NCBI RefSeq assembly: GCF_037154075.1
Contig: NZ_JBANRJ010000001.1
Span: forward strand, 966,001-1,030,000
DNA length: 64,000 nucleotides
Reading direction: 5' to 3'
Source of the DNA: Sphingobium aromaticiconvertens
GTDB lineage: Bacteria; Pseudomonadota; Alphaproteobacteria; Sphingomonadales; Sphingomonadaceae
In this document: in pieces, positions 36,421 to 46,745 of the stretch
Layout of the letters: the number at the start of each line of letters is the position of its first letter
Position numbering within the stretch: the first letter of the stretch is position 1
Made by a program: the position numbers and the translations under genes
Notes under the pieces: generated by a model
Database searches by the model: none
Told to the model about the DNA's origin: nothing
Seen by the model: the letters and a program-made list of their open reading frames with translations, nothing else

Positions 36421-36523
36421 GAGCGTCCTGCTTACAGGCCAAAAGGTCATAACTGGCCATGCGACCAATGTCCGCGATGCCCTACGACGCAGCTTGAAAT
36501 TTGGCTGGCTACAGGAGGCATAG

Positions 36524-37147
36524 GTGCAGATCGCGGTTTTGACGTTCGACGGGTTCAATGAACTGGATTCGTTTGTCGCGGCGGCCATCCTCAATCGCAT
36601 GAAGGCCAAGGGCTGGGCGGCCTATATCACCTCGCCCACTGAGCAGGTGACGTCGATGAACGGCGTCACGGTTCAGCGCCAACGCCCGCTCGAATTTGCA
36701 GGCGAAGCCGATGCCGTTCTGATCGGCAGCGGTGTCAGGACTCGTGACATCGCTGCCGATAAGGACCTGTTGTCGAGGATCAGGCTCGATCCCTCACGCC
36801 AACTCGTTGCCGCGCAATGTTCCGGAACGCTCCTGCTGGCAAGGCTGGGCCTGTTGGGCGATCTGCCCGCCTGTACCGACCTGACCACAAAGCCGTGGGT
36901 GCTCGAGGCGGGCGTCAACGTCATTGATGCGCCCTTTGTCGCGCATGACAATGTCGCAACGGCGGGCGGTTGCCTTGCCTCGCAGTATCTGGCGGCCTGG
37001 ATCATCGCGCGCGGGGCCTCCCGGCGCGACGCCGAGGAGGCCATCCATTATGTCGCGCCGGTTGGGGAGAAGGCGTTGTATGTCGATCGCGCCCTGTCGG
37101 TCATCATGCCCCATATTGCCCATGCAGAGTGCGCAGCCATTTCCTAA
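36524..37147 (+). CDS. DJ-1/PfpI family protein
   Basis: The 207-aa protein starts with GTG at 36524, six bases after AGGAGG. It has the DJ-1/PfpI nucleophile-elbow motif AAQCSGTLLLARLGLLGD with the likely reactive Cys, and ATAGGCLASQYLA further on. The group includes isonitrile hydratase-like and deglycase-like proteins. The function here is unknown. It lies 103 bases after the ThuA-like gene and converges with the GH67 gene 3 bases away. Confidence 0.75.
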   Translation: MQIAVLTFDGFNELDSFVAAAILNRMKAKGWAAYITSPTEQVTSMNGVTVQRQRPLEFAGEADAVLIGSGVRTRDIAADKDLLSRIRLDPSRQLVAAQCSGTLLLARLGLLGDLPACTDLTTKPWVLEAGVNVIDAPFVAHDNVATAGGCLASQYLAAWIIARGASRRDAEEAIHYVAPVGEKALYVDRALSVIMPHIAHAECAAIS

Positions 37148-37150
37148 CGC

Positions 37151-39304
37151 TCACTTCGGATTGCCCGGCGCGTAGGACAAGCTCTGCGCCTTGTACCAGT
37201 CCAGCGGATGGGCGGGCGGCGCGGCGCTTGCGGGCAGGGGACGTTTCGTGATCGATTGGAAATAGGCGAGACACGCATCCCGCCACCATGTCGCATCGCG
37301 CTTCTGGATCACCAGAAACGCCTGTGTCTGGGCGAAGCGCTCGGCATCCACCTGACCGCGCAGGGCATCCCATGTCGCCTGCATCTCGCTTACCGATGCC
37401 ACGCCCGCATCATAATGATGCACCAGCGCGTCCCACAGCGTCTCCCCCGATGACAACCGCTCGTCCCACCCGACATGATGGAACCACAGCAAATCGCGCT
37501 CCGGCGTCGTCTTCGGATCGGCCAACTTCCGGGCGAGGGCAGGGGCATATTGCGCGACCGCATTGCTCCCCGTCTTCGTCCGGTCAAAGCCGATGCCGCT
37601 GGCGTCTGCGCGATGATAATAGACCGGGTTCCATTCCGGCCGCGCCAGTTCCGACACCCAGGGCGCGGGGCCATAATGATGGCCTGTCGCCATGATGTGC
37701 GCCAGCCCCAGCGGTGTCATATAATTGACCGCCGCTTCGCGCGATCCCATCATCATCGCCACCACCGGATCGACCAGCGCGGGCGCGGGCGAGAAGGTCT
37801 GTGCCGTCCATTCCTTTGCAACAGCCTGCGCCGTCAGGTCGGGATTCCAAGCCATTCGTCCGAACGCATACCAGTCCGCCTGATTGAAGACCGACCCGCT
37901 CCAGTCGCGATCCGCGCCGATATTGGCGACGCCCGCAATGCCGGTCAGCCTGTGGCCCTCCAGCGACCCGTCGATGACCTTTGCCACCGTCGATCCCTTG
38001 CCCTTCGCCATCGTGTCGGCCTTCAGCACTTCTTCGAACAACGGTCCCAAATAGGTGAGGTGCGTCTGCTGTCCCAGATATTCCTTGGTGATCTGGAACT
38101 CCATCATCAGCGGGGTCTTCGGCATCGCTCCGAACAGCGGATGAAAGGGTTCGCGCGGCTGAAAGTCGATCGCGCCATTCTTCACCTGAACGATCACATT
38201 GTCGGCAAATTGCCCGTCCAACGGCTTGAAGTCGGCATAGGCCTGTTTCGCACGATCGTCGGGATTGTCATGGGCATAGACGAAGGCTCGCCACATCACG
38301 ATCCCGCCATGCGATTGCACCGCAGCGGCCAGCATGTTCGCGCCATCGGCATGGGTGCGCTTATAATCCTGTGGTCCCGGCTGCCCCTCGCTATTGGCCT
38401 TCACCAGAAAGCCGCCAAAGTCGGGGATCGCGGCATAAATTTCGTCCGCCTTCGCCTTCCACCAGGCGGCGACCTGCGGATCGAGCGGATCGGCGGTCTT
38501 CAGTTCCCCCAATTCCATCGGCGCGGTCCATTTGACCGAGAGGTAGACTTTGATCCCATAGGGGCGGAATACACCGGCCAGTGCCGCCGCCTTGGCGATA
38601 TAGGGCGCGGTCAGGCTGTCCGACTTGGCATTTACATTGTTGAGGACGGTGCCGTTGATCCCGATCGAGGCATTGGCCCGCGCATAGTCCGTATAGCGCG
38701 GTCCCTTCCACTCCGGCAGCGTCCACCAGTCCCAGATCGAATCGCCCGCATAGCCGCGCTCCACGGTGCCATCCAGATTGTCCCAATGGTTGAGCAGCCG
38801 CAGCCCGATGCGCGGGCTTTCGCGAATCTTCAGCGCATCCAGCGGCGCGCCTGTCGCGGCCAGCCGCAGATAGTGGAACACGCCATAAAGCAATCCCCTG
38901 TCTGCATTGGCGGCGATTACCGTTACCCCCTTGCCGTCGATCGTGGTGGTCCGAATCGCATAGCCTTCCGCGCCCAGCGGCTTGAGGTCGAGCGAGAAGC
39001 GGGCGAGGGCGGGCGACTCGGTGGTTGCCAGCAGGATCGCGCCCTCGTCCGGCGCGCTCGCAACGGCAGGCGCCTCCCCGGTCATGCCCGTCAGCCCGCG
39101 CGTCAGTTCCTCAAGGGCGGCGCGTGCGGTGGGTGATGTGCCGGGCGCAACGATGGACCGGGCATGGCCTGAAAGCCCGCTCAACGCCGGGCCTTCCGCC
39201 CGTGGATAGCGCAGCCACAGGTCATAGCCGTCCTCGGCCTGCGCGCTGGGCGTGCCCGTCAGCAAAATCAGCGCAATGATGCAGCAAAACAGGCGCATCG
39301 CCAT
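37151..39304 (-). CDS. aguA: Alpha-glucuronidase, GH67
   Basis: The enzyme removes (4-O-methyl-)glucuronic acid from the non-reducing end of glucuronoxylan oligosaccharides. The 717-aa protein has a signal peptide (cleavage after AQA, about 22). It shows the diagnostic NHWDNLDGTVERGYAG stretch and the conserved acidic residues in GFLVKANSEGQPGPQDY and MMEFQITKEYLG. It should be periplasmic. The ATG at 39304 follows GGGAGAGGGA. It diverges from the first GH3 gene over an operator-bearing promoter. Confidence 0.92.
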   Translation of the reverse strand: MAMRLFCCIIALILLTGTPSAQAEDGYDLWLRYPRAEGPALSGLSGHARSIVAPGTSPTARAALEELTRGLTGMTGEAPAVASAPDEGAILLATTESPALARFSLDLKPLGAEGYAIRTTTIDGKGVTVIAANADRGLLYGVFHYLRLAATGAPLDALKIRESPRIGLRLLNHWDNLDGTVERGYAGDSIWDWWTLPEWKGPRYTDYARANASIGINGTVLNNVNAKSDSLTAPYIAKAAALAGVFRPYGIKVYLSVKWTAPMELGELKTADPLDPQVAAWWKAKADEIYAAIPDFGGFLVKANSEGQPGPQDYKRTHADGANMLAAAVQSHGGIVMWRAFVYAHDNPDDRAKQAYADFKPLDGQFADNVIVQVKNGAIDFQPREPFHPLFGAMPKTPLMMEFQITKEYLGQQTHLTYLGPLFEEVLKADTMAKGKGSTVAKVIDGSLEGHRLTGIAGVANIGADRDWSGSVFNQADWYAFGRMAWNPDLTAQAVAKEWTAQTFSPAPALVDPVVAMMMGSREAAVNYMTPLGLAHIMATGHHYGPAPWVSELARPEWNPVYYHRADASGIGFDRTKTGSNAVAQYAPALARKLADPKTTPERDLLWFHHVGWDERLSSGETLWDALVHHYDAGVASVSEMQATWDALRGQVDAERFAQTQAFLVIQKRDATWWRDACLAYFQSITKRPLPASAAPPAHPLDWYKAQSLSYAPGNPK

Positions 39305-39350
39305 CGGCGTCCCTCTCCCGGTCTGGTCGATCAATGCCGACAGACGGGCA

Positions 39351-39389
39351 TTGACAACATCTTCTTGTCCAGCAATGGTAACGCTATCA
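39351..39389 (+). promoter_or_regulatory. Promoter with LacI-type operator between GH67 and GH3 genes
   Basis: TTGACA (39351-39356) is followed after 19 bases by the palindrome TGGTAACGCTATCA (39376-39389). The geometry matches the xylX promoter (18-base gap). The site lies between divergent GH67 and GH3 genes and could repress both. Confidence 0.75.
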
Positions 39390-39449
39390 CTGGAGCGACA
39401 GCAACTTAAAAAATGTCGCCAATTCATATTTTGTAAAAGGAGGGGTGTC

Positions 39450-41840
39450 GTGTTTCGGTCCTGCCATGGTCTTGCCGCTGTTTCCGTTCTGGCGCTGATC
39501 GCGTCCGCGCCCCTGGTCCCGGTCGCTGCTTATGCCGCCCCCCGCACATCCTCCACCACATCGCAAAAGCCGACCTACAAGGACGCCGCCGCCCCGATAG
39601 AGGCGCGCGTCGACGATCTCGTCTCGCGCATGACGCTGGAGGAAAAGGTCGCCCAGATCACCACCGTCTGGGAGGGAAAGGTCAAGATTTTCGACGCCAA
39701 CCTCCAGCTTGATCCCTCCAAACTTTCCTCCACCTTCCCCGACGGCCTTGGCCACTTTACCCGTCCCTCCGACGCGAAGGGACCGGTCAGCCCCCGCGTC
39801 GCCAAGGGGCGCGACCCGCGCCAGACCGTCGAGCTGGTGAACGCGCTGCAAAAATGGGCGACGACGCAGACCCGCCTCGGCATCCCCATCCTGTTCCATG
39901 AAGAGGGGCTGCACGGCTATGCGGCCATCGGCGCGACCAGCTTCCCGCAGTCGATCGCCATGGCTTCCTCCTTCGACACCGACATGCTCCGCGACGTCAA
40001 CAAGGTGATCGCCCGCGAGATTCGCTCGCGCGGCGTGTCGCTGGTCCTCTCCCCCGTGGTCGACATCGCCCGCGATCCCCGCTGGGGCCGGATCGAGGAA
40101 ACCTATGGCGAAGATCCCTATCTGGTCGGCGAAATGGGCGTCGCAGCGGTGGAAGGCCTCCAGGGAGAAGGCCGCAGCCGCACCCTCGCCCCCGGCAGGG
40201 TATTCGCCACCCTCAAGCATCTCACCGGTCACGGCCAGCCCGAAAGCGGCACCAATGTCGGCCCCGCGCCCATATCCCAGCGCGAACTGCGCGAGAATTT
40301 TTTCCCGCCCTTCGAACAGGTGGTGAAGCGTACCGGCATCGAAGCCGTCATGGCCTCCTATAATGAGATCGACGGTGTCCCCAGCCATGCCAATCGCTGG
40401 CTGCTGGAGGATGTGCTGCGCGAGGAGTGGGGCTTCCGCGGCGCGGTCGTCAGCGATTATTCCGCCGTCGACCAGTTGATGAGCATCCACCATATCGTCC
40501 CTGATCTGGAGGGCGCAGCGATCCGTGCGCTCGATGCGGGCGTGGATGCCGACTTGCCCGAAGGCCTGTCCTACGCCACGCTGACCAAGGCCGTCCGCGA
40601 AGGCCGCGTACCCGAAGCGAAAATCGACCTCGCCGTCCGCCGCATGCTGGAACTGAAATTCCGCGCTGGACTGTTCGAAAATCCCTATGCCGATGCGGCA
40701 AAATCCCTTGCGATCACCAATAATGCGGACGCCCGCGCGCTGGCGTTGAAGGCCGCGCAGCGCTCCATCACCCTGCTCAAAAATGATGGGATGCTGCCGC
40801 TCAAGGCCGAAGGGACGATCGGCGTCTTTGGTCCCAGCGCGGCGGTCGCCCGGCTCGGCGGCTATTATGGCCAGCCCTCGCACACAGTCTCGATCCTCGA
40901 CGGGATCAAGGCGAAGGTCGGCACGAAGGCAAAGATCGTCTTCGCGCAGGGTGTCAACATCACCGAAAATGACGACTGGTGGGAGGATAAGGTCGTGAAA
41001 TCCGATCCCGCCGCTAACCGCGCTCTGATAGCGCAGGCGGTCGAGGCCGCAAAGGGCGTGGACCGCATCGTCCTGACGCTGGGCGACACGGAGCAATCCA
41101 GCCGCGAAGGTTGGGCCGACAATCACCTTGGCGACCGCCCCAGCCTCGACCTCGTCGGTGAGCAGCAGGAGCTGTTCGATGCCTTGAAGGCGCTGGGCAA
41201 GCCGATCACCGTCGTTCTCATCAACGGTCGCCCCGCCTCTGCCGTGAAAATCTCGGAGGAAACCAACGCGTTGGTGGAAGGCTGGTATCTGGGCGAGCAG
41301 GGCGGCAACGCCATGGCGGACATTTTGTTCGGCGATGTCAATCCGGGCGGCAAGCTGCCCGTCACGATCCCACGCTCGGTCGGGCAATTGCCGATGTTCT
41401 ACAATGCCAAGCCCTCGGCGCGTCGCGGCTATCTGTTCGACACCACCGCGCCGCTCTACCCTTTCGGCTATGGCCTGAGCTACACCAGCTTCGACCTGTC
41501 CGCCCCGCGCCTTTCCACGGCCCGCATGGGGGCGGGCGCGATCGTCACCGTCTCGGTCGATGTTCGCAATAGCGGCGCGCGGGAAGGGGACGAGACGGTC
41601 CAGCTCTATGTTCGCGACAAGGTCAGCTCGGTCACGCGCCCGGTCAAGGAACTGAAGGGCTTCCAGCGCATCACCCTGAAACCCGGCGAGGTTCGGACGG
41701 TCAGTTTCAAGGTCGGCCCAGAGGCACTGCAAATGTGGAACGACCAGATGCAGCGCGTCGTCGAACCCGGCGACTTCGACATCATGACCGGACCCAATTC
41801 GGTCGACCTCAAGACCGCGACGCTGACGGTGACGCCATGA
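39450..41840 (+). CDS. Glycoside hydrolase family 3 (beta-xylosidase/beta-glucosidase type), first copy
   Basis: The 796-aa protein starts at GTG 39450 after AAGGAGGGG. It has a signal peptide (about 1-29, cleavage after YAA). A GH3 N-terminal domain carries catalytic nucleophile D336 (VVSDYSAVDQ), then a C-terminal GH3 domain and a fibronectin-III-like domain ([13 protein letters not shown]). In this locus, release of xylose from xylo-oligosaccharides is likely; beta-glucosidase activity is possible. It is followed by a paralogue overlapping by ATGA. Confidence 0.88.
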   Translation: MFRSCHGLAAVSVLALIASAPLVPVAAYAAPRTSSTTSQKPTYKDAAAPIEARVDDLVSRMTLEEKVAQITTVWEGKVKIFDANLQLDPSKLSSTFPDGLGHFTRPSDAKGPVSPRVAKGRDPRQTVELVNALQKWATTQTRLGIPILFHEEGLHGYAAIGATSFPQSIAMASSFDTDMLRDVNKVIAREIRSRGVSLVLSPVVDIARDPRWGRIEETYGEDPYLVGEMGVAAVEGLQGEGRSRTLAPGRVFATLKHLTGHGQPESGTNVGPAPISQRELRENFFPPFEQVVKRTGIEAVMASYNEIDGVPSHANRWLLEDVLREEWGFRGAVVSDYSAVDQLMSIHHIVPDLEGAAIRALDAGVDADLPEGLSYATLTKAVREGRVPEAKIDLAVRRMLELKFRAGLFENPYADAAKSLAITNNADARALALKAAQRSITLLKNDGMLPLKAEGTIGVFGPSAAVARLGGYYGQPSHTVSILDGIKAKVGTKAKIVFAQGVNITENDDWWEDKVVKSDPAANRALIAQAVEAAKGVDRIVLTLGDTEQSSREGWADNHLGDRPSLDLVGEQQELFDALKALGKPITVVLINGRPASAVKISEETNALVEGWYLGEQGGNAMADILFGDVNPGGKLPVTIPRSVGQLPMFYNAKPSARRGYLFDTTAPLYPFGYGLSYTSFDLSAPRLSTARMGAGAIVTVSVDVRNSGAREGDETVQLYVRDKVSSVTRPVKELKGFQRITLKPGEVRTVSFKVGPEALQMWNDQMQRVVEPGDFDIMTGPNSVDLKTATLTVTP

Positions 41841-44215
41841 CCGCGCCTGCCTTTGCTCGTCGACAGGTCATGGGACTGCTCGCCTCCACCTCGATCCTCG
41901 CGGCCGCCCCGGTCGCCGCGAAAAAGGGCGGAGGCCCGCTCTACAAGGATGCGACCGCCCCCATCGACCTGCGTGTCCGTGATCTGATCGGCCGCATGAC
42001 GCTGGAGGAAAAGGTGGCTCAGATCATCGCGCTCTGGGCGACCAAGGCGGAGATCATGGATGACCTGACCTTCTCCGCGACCAAGGCCAGCGACGCTTAC
42101 CCCAACAGCTTCGGCCAGATCACCCGCCCGTCCGACCGTCGCGGCGCGCCCGAAGGTTCGACGCAGGCAGGGGGCACCGGCGCGCGCTGGCGCACGCCCG
42201 CCGACACGGTGTCCTTCATCACCGCCGTGCAAAAATGGGCGACGACGCAGACCCGCCTTGGCATCCCCGTCCTCTTCCACGAGGAATCATTGCACGGCTA
42301 CATGGCGACGGACGCCACCATGTTCCCGATGGCGATCGGCCTGTCGGGCAGTTTCGACCGCCAACTCATGGAAGAGGTCCAGTCCGTTACCGCCCGCGAA
42401 GTCCGCGCCCGCGGCGTCCACCTCGCGCTGTCCCCGGTGGTCGACATTGCCCGCGACCCGCGCTGGGGCCGGATCGAGGAGACGTTCGGCGAAGACCCCT
42501 ATCTTTGCGCGGAGATGGGCGTCGCCGCCGTGCTTGGCCTGCAAGGGCCGGGCAAGACCCTGCCCCCCGGCAAGGTCATGGCTACATTGAAGCACATGAC
42601 CGGCCACGGCCAGCCCGAAAGCGGCGAGAATATCGCGCCCGCACCGATCGCCGAGCGCGATCTGCGGGAAAATTTCTTCCCGCCCTTCCGCGCCGTGGTC
42701 AAGCGCACCGGCATCGCCGCCGTCATGCCCAGCTATAACGAGATTGACGGCGTTCCCAGCCACCAGAATGTCTGGCTGCTGGGTGACATATTGCGTGGCG
42801 AATGGGGTTTCGACGGCGCGGTGGTCAGCGATTATGGCGCGGTCCACGAACTCGACACCATCCACCATGTCCAGCCTGACCTCGCTTCCTCTGCCCGCGC
42901 GGCCCTGCGCGCCGGTGTCGATTGCGAACTGCCCGACGGCCTTGGCTATCGCACGCTGGTCGATCAGGTGCGGGCCGGCACGGTGCCGGTCGAGGCGGTC
43001 GATACCGCTTGCGCTCGAATGCTCAGGCTCAAATTCCGCGCTGGCCTGTTCGAAAATCCCTGGCCGCAGAAAGACTATGACCGCCTCACCGGAAATGCCG
43101 AGGCCCGCGCGCTGGCCCTGAAAGCCGCGCATCGCTCGATCGCGCTGCTCACCAATGACGGCACGCTGCCGCTGACCCCCGGTCAGCATAAGCGGATCGC
43201 CGTCATCGGACCCAATGCCGCAATCGCGCGGCTGGGCGGCTACTCCAGCACTCCGCGTCAGGCCATCTCCCTGCTCGACGGGATCAAGACGAAGCTGGGC
43301 AACAAGGCGGAGGTTGTCCATGCGCAAGGCGTCTTCATCACCCAGAGCGAGGACCGCTCGATCGACGAAGTGCTGCTCGCCGACCCGGAAAAGAATCGCG
43401 CCCTTATCGCCGAAGCGGCCAAGGTCGCGGCCAGCGCCGACCTCATCATCCTCGCTATTGGTGACACCGAACAAACCAGCCGCGAAGGCTTTGCCAAAAA
43501 CCATCTCGGCGACCGCACCAGCCTTGATCTGGTCGGTGAACAAAATGACCTGTTCGCCGCCATGAAGGCGACCGGAAAGCCGGTCGTGGTCTGCGCGATC
43601 AACGGTCGCCCGCCCAGCTATCCCACGATAGTCGAGGGCGCCAATGCCCTGCTGGAATGCTGGTATCCGGGGCAGGAAGGCGGCACCGCCATGGCTGACA
43701 TCCTGTTCGGCACCGTCAATCCCGGCGCGAAACTGCCCGTCACCGTCGCCCGCGACGCCGGACAAATCCCGATTTTCTACAACCGCAAGCCATCGGCCCG
43801 CCGCGGCTATGTGTTCGAGGATATCAGCCCGCTTTTCCCCTTCGGCTACGGCCTCAGCTACACGACGTTCGACATTGGCGAACCCCGCCTTTCTTCCGCG
43901 CGTATCGGCGCGGGCGGGCAAGTGACGGTGGAGGTCGACGTCCGCAACATGGGCGCGCGGGAAGGGGATGAGGTCGTCCAACTCTATGTCCATGACCGCG
44001 TCGCCAGCGTGACCCGGCCAATCAAGGAACTGAAAGGCTTTGAGCGCGTCACCCTGAAGCCGGGCGAATCCCGCACCGTTCGCTTCACTTTAGGCCCGGA
44101 TGCTTTCTCCCTCTGGGATGGGCAGATGAAAGAGGTGGTGGAATCAGGCCAATTTGATATATTGGTCGGACCACATAGTCAGAGCCTTAAATCCATCACG
44201 CTCGAAATCCTCTAG
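41837..44215 (+). CDS. Glycoside hydrolase family 3, second tandem copy
   Basis: The 792-aa protein is clearly a paralogue of the preceding gene, sharing long stretches such as [32 protein letters not shown] and [11 protein letters not shown]. The nucleophile is D332 ([10 protein letters not shown]). The N-terminus has a twin-arginine ([10 protein letters not shown]) signal, unlike the Sec signal of the first copy, so export may be by Tat. The start overlaps the previous stop (ATGA). Confidence 0.88.
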   Translation: MTAPAFARRQVMGLLASTSILAAAPVAAKKGGGPLYKDATAPIDLRVRDLIGRMTLEEKVAQIIALWATKAEIMDDLTFSATKASDAYPNSFGQITRPSDRRGAPEGSTQAGGTGARWRTPADTVSFITAVQKWATTQTRLGIPVLFHEESLHGYMATDATMFPMAIGLSGSFDRQLMEEVQSVTAREVRARGVHLALSPVVDIARDPRWGRIEETFGEDPYLCAEMGVAAVLGLQGPGKTLPPGKVMATLKHMTGHGQPESGENIAPAPIAERDLRENFFPPFRAVVKRTGIAAVMPSYNEIDGVPSHQNVWLLGDILRGEWGFDGAVVSDYGAVHELDTIHHVQPDLASSARAALRAGVDCELPDGLGYRTLVDQVRAGTVPVEAVDTACARMLRLKFRAGLFENPWPQKDYDRLTGNAEARALALKAAHRSIALLTNDGTLPLTPGQHKRIAVIGPNAAIARLGGYSSTPRQAISLLDGIKTKLGNKAEVVHAQGVFITQSEDRSIDEVLLADPEKNRALIAEAAKVAASADLIILAIGDTEQTSREGFAKNHLGDRTSLDLVGEQNDLFAAMKATGKPVVVCAINGRPPSYPTIVEGANALLECWYPGQEGGTAMADILFGTVNPGAKLPVTVARDAGQIPIFYNRKPSARRGYVFEDISPLFPFGYGLSYTTFDIGEPRLSSARIGAGGQVTVEVDVRNMGAREGDEVVQLYVHDRVASVTRPIKELKGFERVTLKPGESRTVRFTLGPDAFSLWDGQMKEVVESGQFDILVGPHSQSLKSITLEIL

Positions 44216-44229
44216 AACAGGACCCCCTC

Positions 44230-45441
44230 ATGCCCAAGATTACCGGTGCCAAGGTCATCGTCACTTGCCCAGGCCGCAACTTCGTCACGCTGAAGATCGA
44301 GACGGACGAGGGTGTCTATGGCCTCGGCGACGCCACGCTCAACGGCCGCGAACTATCGGTTGCCAGCTATCTGACCGATCACGTCATTCCCTGCCTCATC
44401 GGCCGCGACGCGCATCGGATCGAGGATATCTGGCAGTATCTGTACAAAGGCGCCTATTGGCGTCGCGGCCCGGTGACGATGAGTGCGATCGCCGCCGTCG
44501 ACACCGCACTGTGGGACATCAAGGGCAAGATTGCGGGCTTGCCCGTCTATCAGCTTCTGGGCGGCGCCAGCCGTGAGGGCGTGATGGTCTATGGTCATGC
44601 CAATGGCACCACGATTGAGGATACGATCGAGACGGCCAAAGTCTATCAGGCCGAAGGCTATAAAGCGATCCGCATCCAGTGCGGCGTGCCCGGCCTGCCG
44701 TCCACCTATGGGGTCAGCAAGGATCGCTATTTCTACGAACCTGCCGACGCCGACCTGCCGACCGAAAATGTCTGGTCGACCGAGAAATATCTGCGCGTCG
44801 TGCCCGAATTGTTCAAGGCCGCGCGGGAGGCGCTGGGCTGGGACGTGCATCTGCTGCACGATATCCACCATCGCCTGACCCCGATCGAAGCAGGCCGTCT
44901 GGGCAAGGATCTGGAGCAATATCGCCCCTTCTGGCTGGAAGATGCGACCCCTGCCGAAAATCAGGAAGCCTTCCGCCTGATCCGCCAGCACACTACCACG
45001 CCATTAGCGGTGGGGGAGATTTTCAACTCGATCCATGATTGCCGCGAACTGATCCAGAATCAGTTGATCGACTATATCCGCGCAACCGTCGTTCATGCGG
45101 GCGGCATCAGCCATCTGCGCAAGATCGCCAATCTCGCCGATCTCTATCAGGTCCGCACCGGCTGCCATGGCGCGACCGACCTGTCGCCGGTCTGCATGGC
45201 CGCCGCGCTCCATTTCGACCTGTCGATCCCCAATTTCGGCGTGCAGGAATATATGCGCCACACGCCCGAAACCGACGCCGTCTTCCCCCATGCCTATACG
45301 TTCGATCGGGGCATGATGCATCCGGGCGACAAGCCGGGTCTGGGCGTCGACATCGACGAAGTGCTGGCCGCGCAATATGATTATAAGCGCGCCTTCTTGC
45401 CCGTGAACCGTCTTGAAGACGGCACGATGTTCAACTGGTGA
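44230..45441 (+). CDS. manD: D-mannonate dehydratase, enolase superfamily
   Basis: ManD dehydrates D-mannonate to 2-keto-3-deoxygluconate. The 403-aa protein matches the group first described from Novosphingobium. Metal ligands or catalytic acids lie in LLHDIHHRL (D and H), [10 protein letters not shown] (E) and LAVGEIFNS (E), with H in [13 protein letters not shown]. Mannonate would come from glucuronate released by GH67, via isomerase and reductase not in this window. Some family members act poorly on mannonate, so specificity is uncertain. It lies 14 bases after GH3. Confidence 0.88.
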   Translation: MPKITGAKVIVTCPGRNFVTLKIETDEGVYGLGDATLNGRELSVASYLTDHVIPCLIGRDAHRIEDIWQYLYKGAYWRRGPVTMSAIAAVDTALWDIKGKIAGLPVYQLLGGASREGVMVYGHANGTTIEDTIETAKVYQAEGYKAIRIQCGVPGLPSTYGVSKDRYFYEPADADLPTENVWSTEKYLRVVPELFKAAREALGWDVHLLHDIHHRLTPIEAGRLGKDLEQYRPFWLEDATPAENQEAFRLIRQHTTTPLAVGEIFNSIHDCRELIQNQLIDYIRATVVHAGGISHLRKIANLADLYQVRTGCHGATDLSPVCMAAALHFDLSIPNFGVQEYMRHTPETDAVFPHAYTFDRGMMHPGDKPGLGVDIDEVLAAQYDYKRAFLPVNRLEDGTMFNW

Positions 45442-46745
45442 GTGGGAGCGTGAGCGTCGGGCAGGACGTGGTTCCCAAACCCTCCGGCAAAGTCCGCTGG
45501 ATCGTCTGCGGCCTGCTCTTCGCGGCGGTGGTCCTCTCTTATGTGGACCGGCTGGTCCTGCCCACGCTCAAGCCTGACCTTCAGGCCCGTTATGGCTGGA
45601 CCGAGGGCGGCTATGCCAATCTCGCCATCTGGTTCCAGGCGGCCTATGGCATTTCCTATGTCGTCTTCGGGCGGCTGATCGACCGGTTCGGCGCGCGCGT
45701 GGGCTATGCCGTCGCGGTGACGCTGTGGACCATCGGCCATGTCGCCCACATCTTCTTCACCTCGACGGCGGGGATGCTGTTGGCGCGCATACCGCTGGCG
45801 ATGGGGGAGGCGGGGACGTTCCCCGCCGCCATCGCCGCCACCAATGAATGGTTCCCCAAGCGCGAACGGGCGCTCGCCATCGGCATTTTCAACGCCGGGT
45901 CCAATGTCGGCGCGATCGTCACGCCGCTGGTGGTGCCGATCATCGCGGTGACGCTTGGCTGGCGCTGGGCCTTCATCCTGACGGGCCTGCTAACGGTCTT
46001 CTGGCTTGCCGCATGGCTCGGCTTCTATCGCCGTCCCCGCGAAAAGAAGCGCCTGACTACAGAAGAACTGGCGTGGATCGAAGCCGATCCGGTCGAGCCG
46101 CAACAGCCCGTCAAATGGGCAACCCTGTTCCGCTATCGCCAGACATGGGCCTATATGCTGGGCCGCTTCCTGATCGATCCGGTCTGGTGGACCTTTCTCT
46201 TCTGGCTGCCTGATTTCTTCAACAAACAATATGGCGTGAAGATGCTGGACTTCGGCCCGCCGCTGGTCGCCGTTTATCTGCTTGCGGACGTCGGCTCGGT
46301 CGCGGGCGGCTGGACCTCCTCGCGCCTGATGGGTCGGGGCTGGACCGTCAACCGGGCGCGCAAGACCGCGATGCTCTTCTGCGCGCTCTGCGCCGTGCCC
46401 ATCGCCTTTGCCACCCACGCACCGTCCATGTGGGTCGCGGTCGGCCTGATCGGCCTTGCCTGCGCCGGGCATCAAGGCTTTTCCGCCAATCTCTATGCGC
46501 TGCCGGGCGATGTCTTTCCGCGCTGGATGGCCGGGTCGGTCGTTGGCCTTGGCGGCCTCGCGGGCGCGATCGGCGGCATGTTGATGGCCAAGTTTGCAGG
46601 CGTGATCCTGGAAAGGATCGGCAGCTACGGCCCGATCTTCGCGGTTGCCTCCTGTGCCTATCTGGTCGCCCTCGCCACCATCCACCTCATCCTGCCGCGC
46701 TACCAGCAGGCAGACCCCGCTCGTCTAGAGGACCGAACCGCATGA
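45438..46745 (+). CDS. MFS transporter, hexuronate (ACS family) type
   Basis: The 435-aa inner-membrane carrier has about 12 helices and resembles the anion:cation symporter family that includes ExuT. The N-terminal motif is [31 protein letters not shown] follows helix 2. Placed after manD, uptake of glucuronate or methylglucuronate is likely. It starts at GTG 45438, overlapping the manD stop; a GTG at 45450 is an alternative. Its stop overlaps the next ATG. Confidence 0.8.
   Translation: MSGSVSVGQDVVPKPSGKVRWIVCGLLFAAVVLSYVDRLVLPTLKPDLQARYGWTEGGYANLAIWFQAAYGISYVVFGRLIDRFGARVGYAVAVTLWTIGHVAHIFFTSTAGMLLARIPLAMGEAGTFPAAIAATNEWFPKRERALAIGIFNAGSNVGAIVTPLVVPIIAVTLGWRWAFILTGLLTVFWLAAWLGFYRRPREKKRLTTEELAWIEADPVEPQQPVKWATLFRYRQTWAYMLGRFLIDPVWWTFLFWLPDFFNKQYGVKMLDFGPPLVAVYLLADVGSVAGGWTSSRLMGRGWTVNRARKTAMLFCALCAVPIAFATHAPSMWVAVGLIGLACAGHQGFSANLYALPGDVFPRWMAGSVVGLGGLAGAIGGMLMAKFAGVILERIGSYGPIFAVASCAYLVALATIHLILPRYQQADPARLEDRTA

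Noticed and set aside
37475..39136. A 553-codon plus-strand frame opposite the GH67 gene
   Set aside because: Antisense shadow of a well-supported alpha-glucuronidase; no recognisable motifs.
39387..41732. A 781-codon open frame on the minus strand opposite the first GH3 gene
   Set aside because: It is antisense to a clear GH3 enzyme with intact active site; high GC at third codon positions leaves the opposite frame open. Its translation has no domain and is rich in Arg, Asp and Gly.
42287..43993. A 568-codon minus-strand frame opposite the second GH3 gene
   Set aside because: Same artefact; position parallels the antisense frame in the paralogue.
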